A stretch of DNA of 64,000 nt, from the NCBI RefSeq assembly GCF_037126465.1, contig NC_088209.1:6403947-6467946 (forward strand), written 5' to 3'. Each line of letters opens with the position of its first letter. Positions within the stretch are counted from its first letter, which is position 1. This document shows positions 10,590-23,378 of this stretch, piece by piece. The notes under the pieces were generated by a model. That model ran no database searches. It was given only the letters and a program-made list of their open reading frames with translations, and was not told the DNA's origin. This stretch comes from Ornithodoros turicata (Eukaryota; Arthropoda; Arachnida; Ixodida; Argasidae). The position numbers were made by a program, and so were the translations under genes.

Positions 10590-11660
10590 ATAGAACATAC
10601 TCAAACATGGAACGGGTTAACAAATATTGCTCGCAGAGCTACTTCAACATCAGTTTAAAAAAAAAAGAGAGAGAGACAGAGAGGAACATATATATCACAG
10701 TGCGACAGCTTCTTTGCTGAAGTCATTGGTTGGGTGTCACAGCTTGCAAAGAAATGCAAATCACAGCACAAGGGAATACTGGTCCCTGACCCTCTAGCTT
10801 CTTCAACGCAAGTGTCAAGAGAATGGCACATTCTGATTCTTTCGTGTGCTTGAGGACTTCCTTCTTCACTTCCGTTGATGCTATTTCAAAGAAGAATATT
10901 GTCCACTCTTGGAGGTCGAGTGGAAATCAAAACATTTACTGCTCACACTAGAGATGTTATATCACATTCCTAATACAGCACGAGGGCTTAATCATCCCAC
11001 AGCCTTTCAGCTGCATGAACATATGTTTCTAAAAATATATATTCTTCAAACAACACAGTTCTTTGGGTCCTTCAAAAAATGGCCAGTAATTAAGATTACT
11101 TGTCCTAATACAGCCCAAGAGATTACACGTCGCTCAGCCTTTCGGCTGTTTGGAAAGGTTTATGAAACAGGTTTATAAGATATACCCTTTAAACACTGGG
11201 TGAACAACACTGCTCCCATAGCCACTTTAACATCATTTTACAAAAGGAAAAAAAAAACGGAACATCAGAGTGCAACAGCTTCCTTGCTGAAGTCGTTGGT
11301 TGAGCATACTCAAATAGGTAAACATCACATTCCGAATATAGCATGAGGGCTTACCCATCCCTGAGCCTTCAGCTGCTTGAAAATGCTTATGAAATAGGTT
11401 TCTTCAAAGAACGGGTTAACAAATATTGCTCGCAGAGCCACCTCAACATCATAAAAAAAAAGAGGAACATCACAGTGCAACAGCTTCCTTGCTGAAGTCA
11501 CTGGATGGGCATCACAGCTTGTAGAACAGCACAAGGGAATACTGGTGGCTGGCCCCTTCAGCTTCTCGAACGGAAGTGTCCAGAGAATGGCACGCTGTGG
11601 TTCTTTTGGGCACTTCACCAGTTCTTTCTTTACATGTTGTTTCAAAGAAGCAGGGTGCAA
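10590..11660 (-). repeat. Three diverged copies of an exon-like segment
   Basis: Segments near 10590-10905, 11190-11310 and 11400-11660 share blocks such as AACGGGTTAACAAATATTGC and CAGTGCAACAGCTTCCTTGC and the same order of sub-blocks. On the minus strand the last copy is open for 112 codons (11663-11325, containing EVALRAIFVNPFFEETYF) and meets a splice-donor-like GGGTAAGC. The other copies carry frameshifts and stops. This could be tandem exon duplication in a decayed gene or a repeat of unknown type. I do not recognise the protein. Confidence 0.45.
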
Positions 11661-12459
11661 CATGCTTCAGTCACTGACTAGAAAGCTGAAAAGAAAGAAC
11701 TAAAGTCATTTTCTGGCAAACACAATACAATTGCACACAATTTGCATTGCCATGTTGTGGCACATCATAGTGTGAACATATCAACACTGTTTCAAAAGCC
11801 TTTTGATCTGCTACTTTGCTCCAATTTTTGGAGGGTATGTACCTACGTTGAACCAATGGGACACTTATTACAGTCAAGGCCCTGTGCAAAAGGGGTACAC
11901 GATAGAACCTGTTTTTACACTACTATTTGCACTACCATCCATGAATGTAAAAACTGGAAAACACCTGAGAACCATCTCTGACAAGGCATTTTTTGGCTCG
12001 TCCTTGTCAGAAAATGCTGCAGATTCAGTGACCTATTTATTGTATTGCATTCGTTGTAAAAGGAGAACCCTCGTTTTGCCTTAAGCTTAAGCTGTTAAGC
12101 TACGCGTTTGCTGAATATAACATTTTTATCTTCCTTTGCAAAACCTGTGACAGTCCCAAACTTTTAACCTCAGAATCTTGGAAACAACAAAAGCTGAGAG
12201 CTTAGGGGTCTAGTCATAATGCTTCGGCAGCAGGGTACCACGTGTGGTATGAAACATCCTTCGCACGATACAGTGCTGCTGTAGGTGACAGTAACCTCCT
12301 TCGAGCTAGTGCATTATGAAGGAGACAGAACTATTCCAGTTCCCGCAAAAGTGCTCGCCAAACAAGAGGTAGAAGCTCTGTACGATCATTGTCAGGCATG
12401 AATCCATAAAACAGAGGTCACCTTCAACTATCAGATGGGGCATTCCTTCATATATAGGT
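11661..12459. other. Unassigned stretch
   Basis: No convincing gene, RNA or repeat boundary. The largest open frames are below 95 codons and have no recognisable motif. Confidence 0.4.
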
Positions 12460-14761
12460 GGGTAATCTCACTTTCAATCGACCAAGGTCCGCCGATGACA
12501 TTTTTTTTATTTCAGTGAAAAAACAATATATCTTGTAAATAACTTTCAGTGAAGACGAAAGCAGGTTCCCGGAACTTCCTACGATCAACCAGTTTACAGA
12601 GCGGGTAAGGTGGTGCCGTCTTCGCGACCTATTTTTTTCTGGCGAATTTGCAGCCTTACTGATGCCATTTCATTCGCGTTACAGACCTCATAGCTAGCAC
12701 ACGTAAAGTCCAGGCACTATAGTATACCTGTACGGAGCGAAAACGGTGTAACTTTAAAGGGACGCTGAGGAAAAAATGCCAAAGTCAGCAGATATGACAA
12801 AAATTTCATGTTTTTTAGCCCACATAGCTCCTCGACGGCAAGTCACATATCCATAAATGAAGTACCCTTTTAAGGTGCAATCGTTTTGTCTATCGTTCAC
12901 TGTATAGAAAACCATTCTAACCCGTTTCGTTGCTGCAAGAGATGTCAGCAAAGTTTGGTGAGAACGGAAAATTGCCGATGTTTCGTATGGCATACCTCAG
13001 TCCATGCAATACTTATTCCAATATTTTTGCGGTTACTGAAACGTCAACATATCTCCTATATTGGTAGCTGCAAAAATACGTTGGACTATTTTAGCAGGGT
13101 GAACGCGGCGAATTTTTCTCTGTGCCCAGGTCTTGCCGTTGGGACTTTGCACTCCGACTCCACTTTCGAGTGGCATGCTATCGCGCATTTCCCATTTGAC
13201 AGGGCCTTTTTGATCTCCATGATGTTGCATTGATTCCCACACTTGCACTTCGCTGTGGACACGTCCACGTCGGCATTCTTATTTACATGCAACCCTTTTA
13301 TATGCCATTGCGAGACCAGCAGAACGCGTCTGCCGATTGTGCCGCAGCAACTGAGAGTGGAGCACTGAATCGCGATATGTAGCCGAGTATAACAACAACT
13401 TTTGCAGTCAGCACTAGTCATGCACAGGGTGTGCGCTTAAAAAAATTCTGTACCAGCAAGTGCTACCAAGTGGCTCGATCATTTCTGGTGGTTCCGTCTT
13501 TATTACAGCTGCAAAAACAAGTAACAGCAAACTGTCCGGCTACATTGCATACGTAGCATATGCGTCCCCTGAGCCCCATGAGTTGGTCAATAAAGAGAAG
13601 GTTGCACCACGCCAAACCAGGCGAACTCTTGTCGTGAGAACGCGTCCTTCATTCTTTTGTATTAATATATGTCACAAATAGATGTCACGATAATTTTCAT
13701 CGGAGAAAGGCATGGTACCTATGCAGTGTAGGCTGACAGTTTTTGTTACTTTTTTGCAGCTGTAATAAACGGCACCTCCAGCGATCAGCCACTGGTAGTG
13801 CTTCCCAGTACAGAATTTAAATTTATTTTTTAAAATTCGCACCTTGTGCAGCATTGACATAATGTCAGTCAGTACACCACTCTCAGTCACTGCAGCATAA
13901 TAGACAGGCGCCATCAATTCGCCTCACAACGGCATATAGAAGGGCGGCACGTAAATAAGAATGCCACATAAGTGCACATGTCCACAACTAAATGGCATGG
14001 GCGGGAACCAATGCAACATCAGAGAGACCGAAGGGTCTGTGAAATGAGAAACGCGCGATGGCGTGCCACTCGAAAGTGGAGTCGGAGTGCAAAGTCGCAA
14101 CGCCGGGACCTGGGCACAGAGAAAACTTCACTGCATTCACACTACAAAAATAGTGCAACGTATTTTTGCAGTTGCCAATATAGGAGATACGTTGGTCCAG
14201 AATAACTATTGCAGGGGCTGACGTATGCCGTACCAAACATCAGCCATTTTCCGTTCGCACCAAACCTTGCTGATACCTCTTCCGCCAACGAAACGGGTTA
14301 GAATGCTTTTCAATATGGTGAACGATAGACGAAAGATTGCACATTAAAAGCACACTTCATTTATGGATATGTGACCTGCCGCCGAGGAGCTATATGGGCT
14401 AAAAAACATGAAATTTTTGTCATATCTGCTGACTTTGGCATTTTTTCTTCAGCGTCCCTTTAAAGTGACACCGTTTTCACTCCGTACAGGCATACTAAAG
14501 AGCCCATACTTCATGTATGCTAGCTATGAGGGCTATGTTGCGAATGAAGCGGTATCAGTAGGGCTGCGAAGTCGCGAGAAAACGTTACGTCGCGAAGACG
14601 GCTGCCCCCTTACCTCCTCTCCATCAATGTACTGGTTCATCGTAGGAAGCTCCAGGAACCTGCTTTCGTCTTCACATAAGGCCATTTACAACACATATTT
14701 TTTCACTGAAATAAAAAAAATGTCATCGGCGAACCTTGGTCGATTTCAAATAGAATTGCCC
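12460..14761. mobile_element. 2.3-kb foldback element (near-complete inverted repeat)
   Basis: The left arm from 12460 (GGGTAATCTC...ATCGACCAAGG) and the right arm ending at 14761 are diverged inverted copies along most of their length. Matching blocks pair 12475 with 14745, 12753 (TTTAAAGGGACGCTGAGG) with 14463, 13000 with 14220, and 13470 with 13800. Only about 130 bases near 13560-13690 are unpaired. Both arms keep a related minus-sense/plus-sense peptide (ESGVGVQS, TWAQRK), probably a fossil coding region. No transposase is recognised. The inner TTTAAAGGGAC boundary resembles common MITE termini, so the unit may be two elements nested or joined head to head. Confidence 0.8.
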
Positions 14762-16000
14762 ATGTAGTATGTACCATGCTATGTTCTGTGCGCTCTGACT
14801 GTTACTATGCACCAGCGACGGGTCCCTACTCATTGAATGCAGTACTATAAGAAAACCATATTCCTGACATGCAGTGTAGGCTGTGCTGGTTCGTATTCAT
14901 CTGTCGATCACTAAAAATATACAAGCGTCTATATTTTTCTTTGTATATTTCACTCGAATACAACAAAACCACCAAGCTTGAAAAAAGTAGTGTAATGATC
15001 CTCAGTTACTCAGCATCTTGCCCACGAGGCATGTGACATGAGTAACAAAGTTGCTTAAACTTCATTCAGACAAAAGTTGACTGTCATACATGACAAAGGT
15101 ACGACAAATCTTAAACCAAGCAGAAAGATTACTAGGTTCGTGTTCAAGCCAAGAATGCACCAAAAAAATGTAGTCCGTCAAACTCTTCCGCCTGGTGAAT
15201 TCACGGGTTAAACGCTAACTTTTCATGACGCAGGGTGATCATTCTGGCAAGGTACACCTATGGCAGCTTTACAAATTTTTTTGTTCACTCTTCAGTTAAA
15301 CTCAACTTCTTGAATGGCACTGTGCTGACGTAACTCTTGTGAAAATAAAAGGCACTTTGAAGGAACTCTATATACTTAATTTTGAACAATTTTTTTTTGT
15401 CGAGCCACTTAAAGTCGGACAAAAGTTTAAGCCCCTAGATTTTTTGCTAGGCACCAGACTGCTTAAGAAAATCCCAGTGCTCACTGCGCTGCACGGAACT
15501 GTCAGCGATGTGGGTAAGAGCTTTGGTCAGACAGCTTTGGTTTCTACTTTCTTCTCGTATACAATAGAAGGTTGGCTAAAAGAAGCCTTCAGGGAGGAGG
15601 CTGCCGCCTTATTGGTGACTGATCGAAGAAAGGGGAGACCGAAACAAACTAATCACCTGTGACTTTTCTGTTATCTTCATCGTCCCATAATCTAAAGCAA
15701 CCATATTAAGCTCTGGGATTTTCTGAAGTGGTCTATTAAGTTCTGTCTAAATCCAAATCTCTAAAATCTCAATACCGCAACAAAGTCGCTAGGCCAGCAA
15801 CCTGCATATTATGCAAAGCACGTTTCCACAAGACCAGTCAAAAATATTTTAAAGTGAGCTTCACTCCTCAAATTATCGACGATGTCGTTTGCATTTGAAA
15901 TTGAGATGTACATATTAGTATTTCATACATTCGTGAGCCTGTCACTGGATGAGAATTGCTACATTTAGTTCATTTACATTGTTACGTTCACTGCGCATAA
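14762..16000. other. Unassigned stretch
   Basis: No gene recognised. A 107-codon frame at 15339-15662 lacks known motifs and I do not call it. The 3' end of the two-gene transposon that follows on the minus strand may lie in this stretch, but I could not place its terminus. Confidence 0.35.
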
Positions 16001-16065
16001 TGTTTTATGAACCTTGTGTATTTTAAGGTGGCGATGAAAGGGGCACCTCGAAGGGCTTACCCGTT

Positions 16066-19000
16066 TCAGCACTTCGTTCTCTTGGTCCTTTCTGCAGCAT
16101 GTCGCAGCCATTCTCTTATCCCAGTCTCTATTTCAAAGGCTGTAACTTTGGCGAATTTCTTGCTCGCATGCACGGCACCTGGAAAGTTAGTCATACCTTC
16201 AGAAAACGAGACAAAGCACGACAAAATGCATGGGGCTCTATCCAACACGCTTTGAAATTGTGGTACATCACATCAATACACCGTGTCTAAACACTTCTCA
16301 TTGGCCGATGAAAATAATACATTCACCCCATAAAGAAGAGTGCCAATGGGCGCCTTACGTGTAAGTGTCCACTGTATTCATCTTTAGAAAACATATGCCA
16401 ACCTTATATGCCAAGTTATTTTTAAGTAAACTTTTGAAATTTCACAATCCAATTTGAGACGAATACAGCTGACCCCAAAATATTCCGACAAATTGATTTT
16501 TAATTCTATTTCTTTATCATTTTAGGTGAAACACCCAGTATATTTTTCGCTGTCAGTATTTCACGATACCTAAAAACATCTACAATTTGTCCACTCTTGA
16601 CTAATATCACATCCAAACATCATAATTGTAGTTGTAATTACAGAATGAAATTTACCATGACTATGTTCAGGACTTCACAGAACACACAACAGCCGTTGTG
16701 AGGTTCTTTTCTTTACTTTCATGCTAAATGTAAGGTAAGGTGTACCAGAGATAGCAGGTAGGTCATACAACGTGAAAGAGCAACCCATACATCAAATTAT
16801 CCTGGTAAAAATAATTTGGACAACTTCTACTGTACTTAATTGTTTGTATAAAGAAAAGTACTTACGCAAAACTATTCCCCGCAAGGCCAGGTCGACAGAC
16901 CTTTATTTCCCCTTTCTTTCTTCCCAACTATACTGTTGGGCTAGCTCGTTTGTCATAATGTGGGGCAATATCCTCCTCAAGGCTGTTTTGACTGAATTCC
17001 CACCAAGCAAGGAGAGCTCGAGTACCTGCAGAAAAGCAAGATTCTTAATTTTAGGTAAAACACCTTTTAGCACAAGCGATTTCAATTTATTTATTTTTAA
17101 GTGCCGGTGAACAGCCGATAAAGACCTGAGTAACAGTGCACACTTAATCACGAAAACTATCCAACCAGAAAAAAAAAAAGAAACAAGACAAGGCTAACAA
17201 CAATATTCAATATACGCGGCATACACAGTACTTTGAGGCATACAAAAATAAAAAAGGCATGCAAAAAAGCAACAAGAGCAAACACTGGTAATCATGAAAT
17301 AAGTCTGCCCCGAGTAACCTCCGTAAGTGCGTTCAGAAACATTCGAGTATGAGCAAAGATATCAATACTATGTTGACTACTGAAGTTGTTGAAATGCATG
17401 TTGAAATTATGTCAATGCATATTGACATAAAAGGTATTGTAACATTTGATGGACCTAGGCGGTACATGAAATCAAATGGACGACAGAAGCACAGGACAAT
17501 CGATCCGTGAATGAAGAAGTTTGTGCAAGGTTTGTGGTGAAGTTTGTGATAGTATCGAAATGGTCATATCTCGATTATTTGCACGCCTCTATTCCTGATC
17601 CATACCATGCAGGCAACATTTTTTTTTTTCAGAGCAAACTGCAATGAAAGTAAATGAAACGTTCCCGGCATACCCGACCTGCGGACAATTTTCGTTTGAG
17701 ACAAGAAAAGCCCAGACTGTCATAGCGTTAGCTAGCCACATATCCGTCTTAAGATGTCGTAAGGCTTGTACACAAATGCGTGAGCGAGTAAGATGGAAAG
17801 TGCGAAAGAGAAGCAAGTGCACAACTTGTCCCTCCTGCTGCATTTAAGGCATGAAATTCACAAGAAAAGCGGATATGGAGGAATGCTTAGCATCCCGGAC
17901 TGGCAATCAGTTGGATCTAGGTTCGTATACCAGCAATGCTACCCACTGGTATTTTTTCCCTGTATTCTTTCATTTGACAGACTCGCTTCACCAAATTTTC
18001 CTGTGCCCCTAAATTTCCGACTCATGGACGAAAGTTAAGAATGCACGAATCTAAGGTGTTTTATAGCGCTCACTAACTGCTTCTCAGGGGTGAGATCTCT
18101 CTCAAACTCATCAACCTGCTCCACTGTGTTCAGTGGTTGTGACATGAGCAGGGGGGATTCATGCAGGGCTGGCTGCTGTGGAATCAGGCTGGAAAGAAGG
18201 TCAGACTGCTGCCGAATAGCCAATCGCAATACGTTGAAGTTCTTCAAGACTTGCTGCTGAAATGCTATAAAACAATTCAATTTTAGCGAACGCCATTCAC
18301 AATCCATTACATTTTTATTTACCATGCTCTGGCATTCCCAGTCCACGTGGCTGTGATGTCGACGCTGGTAAAGAGTTTGCACATCAGGAAGTAAGACCTA
18401 GATTTTTTTAAATACGTTCCATACACTTACAAAGGAAATTAAACTGTTAACATCTGCACCGACACTGCATTACCATCACGTACCAACGGCTTCCAGTATC
18501 CGCGCAGTGGTTCAACAGCTTCCCCTTAATACTCTACTTTCCTGCAGGATAAACATGCGAGTTTTACCGTTATGTTTTTGCTGTCGTGAACTCTCAGGGG
18601 CAGCTGAAGTAGCAGCGCTGGCCAACTGCCCACCTGCATAACCAAAATTGCCTCGTGTGACAAATAATGCAGTCCCTCAGCAACAGAAGATTAATACAAA
18701 TATTTACTATGGAGAGCTCAGTACATTACCAAATGTGATTGGGACTTGAGTATCTGGCAAAGCAAAAGGTGGTATTAGGGCATCATCATCACATAATTTT
18801 CAGCAATATTACCTGCTTCAGTATCTGTGCCCTCACTAAGGACCGTTGTAGCATCTGTAGCAGTTAGAGAGAAATACCATTTCAAAACTTGTATAGCGCT
18901 ACAAATTGCTGACAAGAACACTGATTAGCAGACTTGAGGTCGAAATATTTGCAATACAATATATCTGCAGAAGCCCAAATGACCACAGTGCTGACATATC

Positions 19001-20208
19001 ATGCTACAGATACATATGAAGATATAGATGAATATATATGAATACCACCCACTGGACAGGTATAAAATAAGGTATAACACGAAGGAAAGTACTGCCTTCA
19101 ATTTATTGCCATTTGTGGGACCTCCCATGTCCCCCAATGGAGTTTACAGGCCATGTCACGCTTGCTATTAGAGTGACTCATTTAACTGCCAGCGTTCAGC
19201 TGCCCTGAGATCGATTCTTGAAAGTGTACCCACCTGCATCAGTCCCTTGGGAGTTATATTATTCTGCGGAGCTCGCACTTGCTACATGGCGAGGCAAATC
19301 TAGATTAATAAATGTTACACATTCGCGTTGTCAGTGAGATCCGAGCTGAATGACATGGATACAGGCGAAGAGAAAATACGCCGTGAAAACAAAAATGAGA
19401 GCACACCTCTTGCCTACTGTGTCGGTTCCAGTATCGCATATATGGCTGTGAGGCTCCACCTGCATGAAAGAAAAGTTAGTAGTGTACACTTTTCTTTTCT
19501 CCTTCTGCTCACGTGTTTCTTTGAGCCGAGTGGTATCATCCTGCATAATGCTGGTATGTCCAGGACTTGGGATCAATGATGCTAAACCCCAAACCAAATG
19601 AGATCTGTGGCAGATTACCATAGCAGTTTCTCACCACCATTTCTCCTGGTTACATGCTCTTGGATATTGTGACAGGGATGGCTTGGGTGCAGGACAGCTT
19701 GAGGAATGGCTCTCAGGAACTTCGGTGTTAGTAGATATGGCTATAAGCAACTATCTGTTACGCTGAGCAAGATCACTGAATTCGTGCGCCATAACAGTTC
19801 TAAATTTACCCTGGGCAAAGAATTTCGCAGGTAAAGGAGGAAATTCATCCTCTTCATCAGTACCCAGGACCCTTGCACGCCTTTTCCTTTTATCGGGAAG
19901 TGCATCGGTCAGGTCTGATGTGTAGACAGAGTCCGGCAGCTTTTTCCTTGCGTCTTTGTAACTAGCTGGAAGTAAAAATGATGTAAATTTTATGTTGTCA
20001 CTCTAAGCTGTCAATTCTTACTGAATACTCCCTTGAAGACAACATCATGGCTGTTGCAGTCATCCCCAGGAGCGAAACCCCTTTTTACCAGTCTTTCCAC
20101 CTCATGTGCAGGCAGGTTTGGCCACAAGCAGCTGCTCCCACTCAGCCATGGGCAAGGTACTACCTCCACCTCATTGCGGGCAATGAAGTGAACAATGGCG
20201 TATGGCAC
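16066..20208 (-). CDS. DUF4806-type protein of a DNA transposon, spliced gene with about eight exons
   Basis: Likely exons on the minus strand: 20208-20022 (AIVHFIARNEVEVVPCPWL), 19965-19810 (SYKDARKKLPDSVYTSDL), 18854-18813, 18753-18730, 18633-18568, 18264 to about 18049 (LNTVEQVDEFERDLTPEKQL), 17025 to about 16900 (LLGGNSVKTALRRILPH) and 16178-16066 (IETGIREWLRHAAER, TGA stop). The first five junctions have GT-AG borders and keep the same codon phase. The order, an EV...VPxxWL N-terminal region, the YKxARxKL motif and a split DUF4806 C-terminal domain, is that of arthropod and cnidarian proteins tied to transposons. Function is unknown, possibly DNA binding. The donor of exon 6 is weak and exon 7 meets an early in-frame TAA, so decay is possible. 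Confidence 0.7.
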
Positions 20209-20598
20209 CTGTGATTTCTGTGATGGGGATCATACAAAATTTCTAGAAAGAACAACTCTCACTCATCAAGTCTCCTTTTGTGGGCATGATCAGGCACGTA
20301 CAGTTTTTAGGTTTTCAGGACATATGCCGCAGTTAACAAGGTGATCTTTTGCATTTCCATCGTTGGCTATTCTATTCGCCTCTGACACGGCGTACACTGC
20401 TTGTATTAACTCACGTCAAAACCTAAAGCAACAACAAACACTTAACAGACAAATTCCGTACAAAAGCCATATTTTGTGGCTATTCCTCATGTGCAAATGC
20501 TATTGAGGTATTTTACATGAAGCAAATGCAGGGGTAAAGTTTGCATCCTGGCAAGAAAAACAAAACAAAAAACATTTACAAATGGATCAGTCGGATGA

Positions 20599-22627
20599 CT
20601 ACCATCTCCGGCCATGTAGAAGACAAACAACTTTTTCCACCTTTGTAAGTGGCCAGTCTTTCAAGCCTGGCTTTTTGGAAACTACATAGGTTCCAATTAG
20701 TGATGATGGGAATGGCTTTTCGAACAAATCACGTGCCCGAATCAGTTCCTCTCCGATTATGCAAGGTTTGCCCGAAGGCTGCAAAGTTGCGAAGTTTCGC
20801 ACAGCAACTATATTTCTGCCAACCATGCAAACATTGTCGGGGTCCTCTTTTGTCAAGACAAAATCGCTTGCTGTCATGGTGCCATACTGTGGCCCAGTGC
20901 ATGCATCAGTAAGTGGCCCACGGCTATGAGCGCCGCCAAGGCCAGGCTTCTTTGACTGTGGAGCAGCTATGAACTTTGTAAGCTGTCTTTCATAGTAGCG
21001 GTTGTAGAGTTGTGTAAGGGTTGCCCCTGGTTTCTTTAGCTTCCTTTTGAGAGTTTGCATATTACTCTCAAATGGGAAGGCACTGAAAGAATCCAAGGGC
21101 CCCATGTTCTTGACGTCGTCCGCCAGATGTAGAAGGCAGTATGTTATATGACACAAAATGCTGCCCATATAACTCTGCGAATGTGCCTACAAAGTGGGTC
21201 AACAGTGCCGAAATATATTCATTTTGTGTGTGACAAAGATCCTCACTTGCTAAAATTGAGATGGCGCAGTGCAGGGTGAGGAAGTTCTGATACAGGGGTT
21301 TGGGGAGTACCGTTTCCAGGATCACAGGTCCAGTGTACAGGAGGAAAAGCCTGAACTCAGTAGCTTTCCACCTGTCCACTTCATCCACACTCCTAGGTTT
21401 TCTTGCAAATTCCCTTGGAATGCTTTTTTGCAGTCTCACGGAATTTTCATTCATAACAGCCTTTTGGGTCGGTCCAAGCCAAACACTCAGTGGGCCTGAG
21501 AGCCAAAGAAGAATCATTTTTTTCATGACACCTAGGCAAACCAGATGCATGTAGTCCAAGGGTGCAGTGTTTATAATGTCTATCGGTAAGTTGGTCATTA
21601 CTGTTGAACTACGGTGGTGGTCAGGTTCTGCTTGTGCCCGAAATGTCTCATCAGTTCTCAAGGATGATGATGTGCAGCCAAAGAATATTCGGTTCACATC
21701 GTAACCCCCTTCATCCGTACATTTTGGGCAGCCTAAATGGCCCATGTGACCCGTTGTCCCGTACACATAGGAACGTGCCGGTGCATCGCAAATGATTGCA
21801 CGAAACTCAGCTGTCACAACTGATTCCCCAATAGAGATACCATCTTGGAGGATGGCAGCAAGCTCTTCGATGAATTTCTGGAGATAGTCATTTGGGTGCA
21901 TTGGCTTTGCAGGCCCACAATACGCACCAATAACAAATGGTGGAATATCTGGCAAGTTGCTGATCTTACACTGTATGGGCCATAGTTCGTTCTTAGAGCT
22001 TTTTGACAGCGGAAGGCCGTCATTGTTGAATGATAAAACGATGCACTCTGGCACTTGATCCAATGTTGCAAGAATTTGTCCGAGATATTTAAGTAAACCA
22101 AAGTAACAATACTGCCCCGGGGGCATACTGACAACATGTTTCGCGCTACTCCTAGGTGTCTGCAACAGGGAACGAGCATCCATTGGCAGATCTCGGTAGC
22201 AAGAGTGCCGGCGAAGAATTTTTAGGATGCTAGTTAGAGCACTCTGTGTGATATTTTCGCGAGTGGCCCACGAATGCAATTCTGTCACGAGGTCGTGCGT
22301 GCTCGAATCAGACAGTGAATTTGAGACACCTTCACAACTGTCGGATACTGACTGAGAGCACCCGGTAGCATCATGTGTTACAGTGGCCAGGGTGTTACTG
22401 GCAACATTTACGTCTGGCCCGCGTTCGACGGGACCTGCACTGGTCGAAGGCTGCTCACCGGCCAAACTAGGAACTGCGTCATGCTCAGTCCTTTGTTCAC
22501 GTTCACTGCTATGAATAATAGGTGGCATATATTCCGTGCATTCAGTATGTTCACTCATGAGATCCATTGTAGCACGCGCTTCCGCTAACGCCTTTTGGCG
22601 AAGATACTTTTGCTTGTGCTTTGACAT
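20599..22627 (-). pseudogene. TNP2-like (CACTA/EnSpm-type) transposase, one frameshift
   Basis: The frame 22651-21068 encodes 527 residues; the second Met at 22627 (MSKHKQKYLRQKALAEARA) is the better start. The conserved core includes VLSFNNDGLPLSKSSKNELW, IICDAPARSYVYGTTGHMGH with LGCPKC, and PLDYMHLVCLGVMKKM, matching the acidic-residue and D-x-x-H pattern of TNP2-like transposases. Near 21145 the frame shifts into 21168-20599 (LADDVKNMGPLDSFSAFPFE), the DUF4218-like C-terminal part. A single small indel separates them, so the gene was intact recently. It lies 390 bases upstream of the DUF4806 gene on the same strand, and the two probably form one element. Superfamily placement is from motif resemblance only. 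Confidence 0.65.
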
Positions 22628-22651
22628 AGTTGTCTTTGATAGCAGATGCAC

Positions 22652-23214
22652 ACAGTAGGCCTAAATGCGAGTTACACAGGGCGGCAAACAATTGGGCAAG
22701 AATACGAAACGATATATATAAGCGACGTGTTCTACCAGTCAAAGCAAGGATATTTACATGTGTTGTTGGCTTCATACGCATGGAAAAAAAGTAGGGTGGG
22801 GTGCCAACACAGAGCGAGAGCAGAAGCGACTCAAACACCAACTGACATGTAGTGGCTACGAATCAGAGTAGGCCTGGCGCGACTAACCCGACCTGCTTGC
22901 TCACGACAACCGCGACACAGGCGGAAGCACGAATAAGTATTCAGACGATCCAAACGAAGTAAAACAAGGTCGCCATGGAAACAAGAAAATAACTCTGGGC
23001 TGATATCGGAGAAGTATCAAGCTGCATCATAAAGTTTTCATATGGTTTCCGTCATAAAATATGGAATGTTCAATGTAAACAAGGAATTATAACAATTGAG
23101 TGGATGATTAATTTCCGCACGCAGTGCCAAACACTTTCCTTTGATCATCTGGCAATTGTTGTTCTTTGGGTACGCACGGGTACGAATAAAAGCCCTGCAC
23201 AAAATTGAACATCT
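22652..23214. other. 5' flank of the two-gene transposon
   Basis: Probably contains the promoter and terminus of the element on the minus strand, but no TIR could be confirmed. A TAGTG at 22851 lacks a matching CACTA end on the other side. No gene is seen here. Confidence 0.35.
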
Positions 23215-23361
23215 ACAGGATATCCCATGGACGTTCACAGCGGGAGAAAGAATTAGTGTCCCGGCGTGGATGTCTCCTTGATATCATATGGACGTCTGGA
23301 TATCCGTGACGTTCGTCACTTGTTTGGGACGTCGCCAGGATGTTGGTGGTTTACTGGGTTG
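23215..23361. repeat. End fragment of the GGACGTCC-motif TIR family
   Basis: Dense GGATATCC/GGACGTC-type motifs and an end GGTTTACTGGG that is the inverse of the CCCAGTAAACC start at 10206. It abuts the complete copy starting at 23379. Confidence 0.55.
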
Positions 23362-23378
23362 CAACTAGCTAGCCGCCT

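Noticed and set aside
15339..15662. 107-codon frame as a gene
   Set aside because: No motif, no splice or neighbour support, low-complexity start.
22851..22855. TAGTG as a CACTA terminus for the two-gene transposon
   Set aside because: No matching CACTA terminal repeat or 3-base duplication on the left side; a CACTA near 14907 has unrelated flanking sequence.
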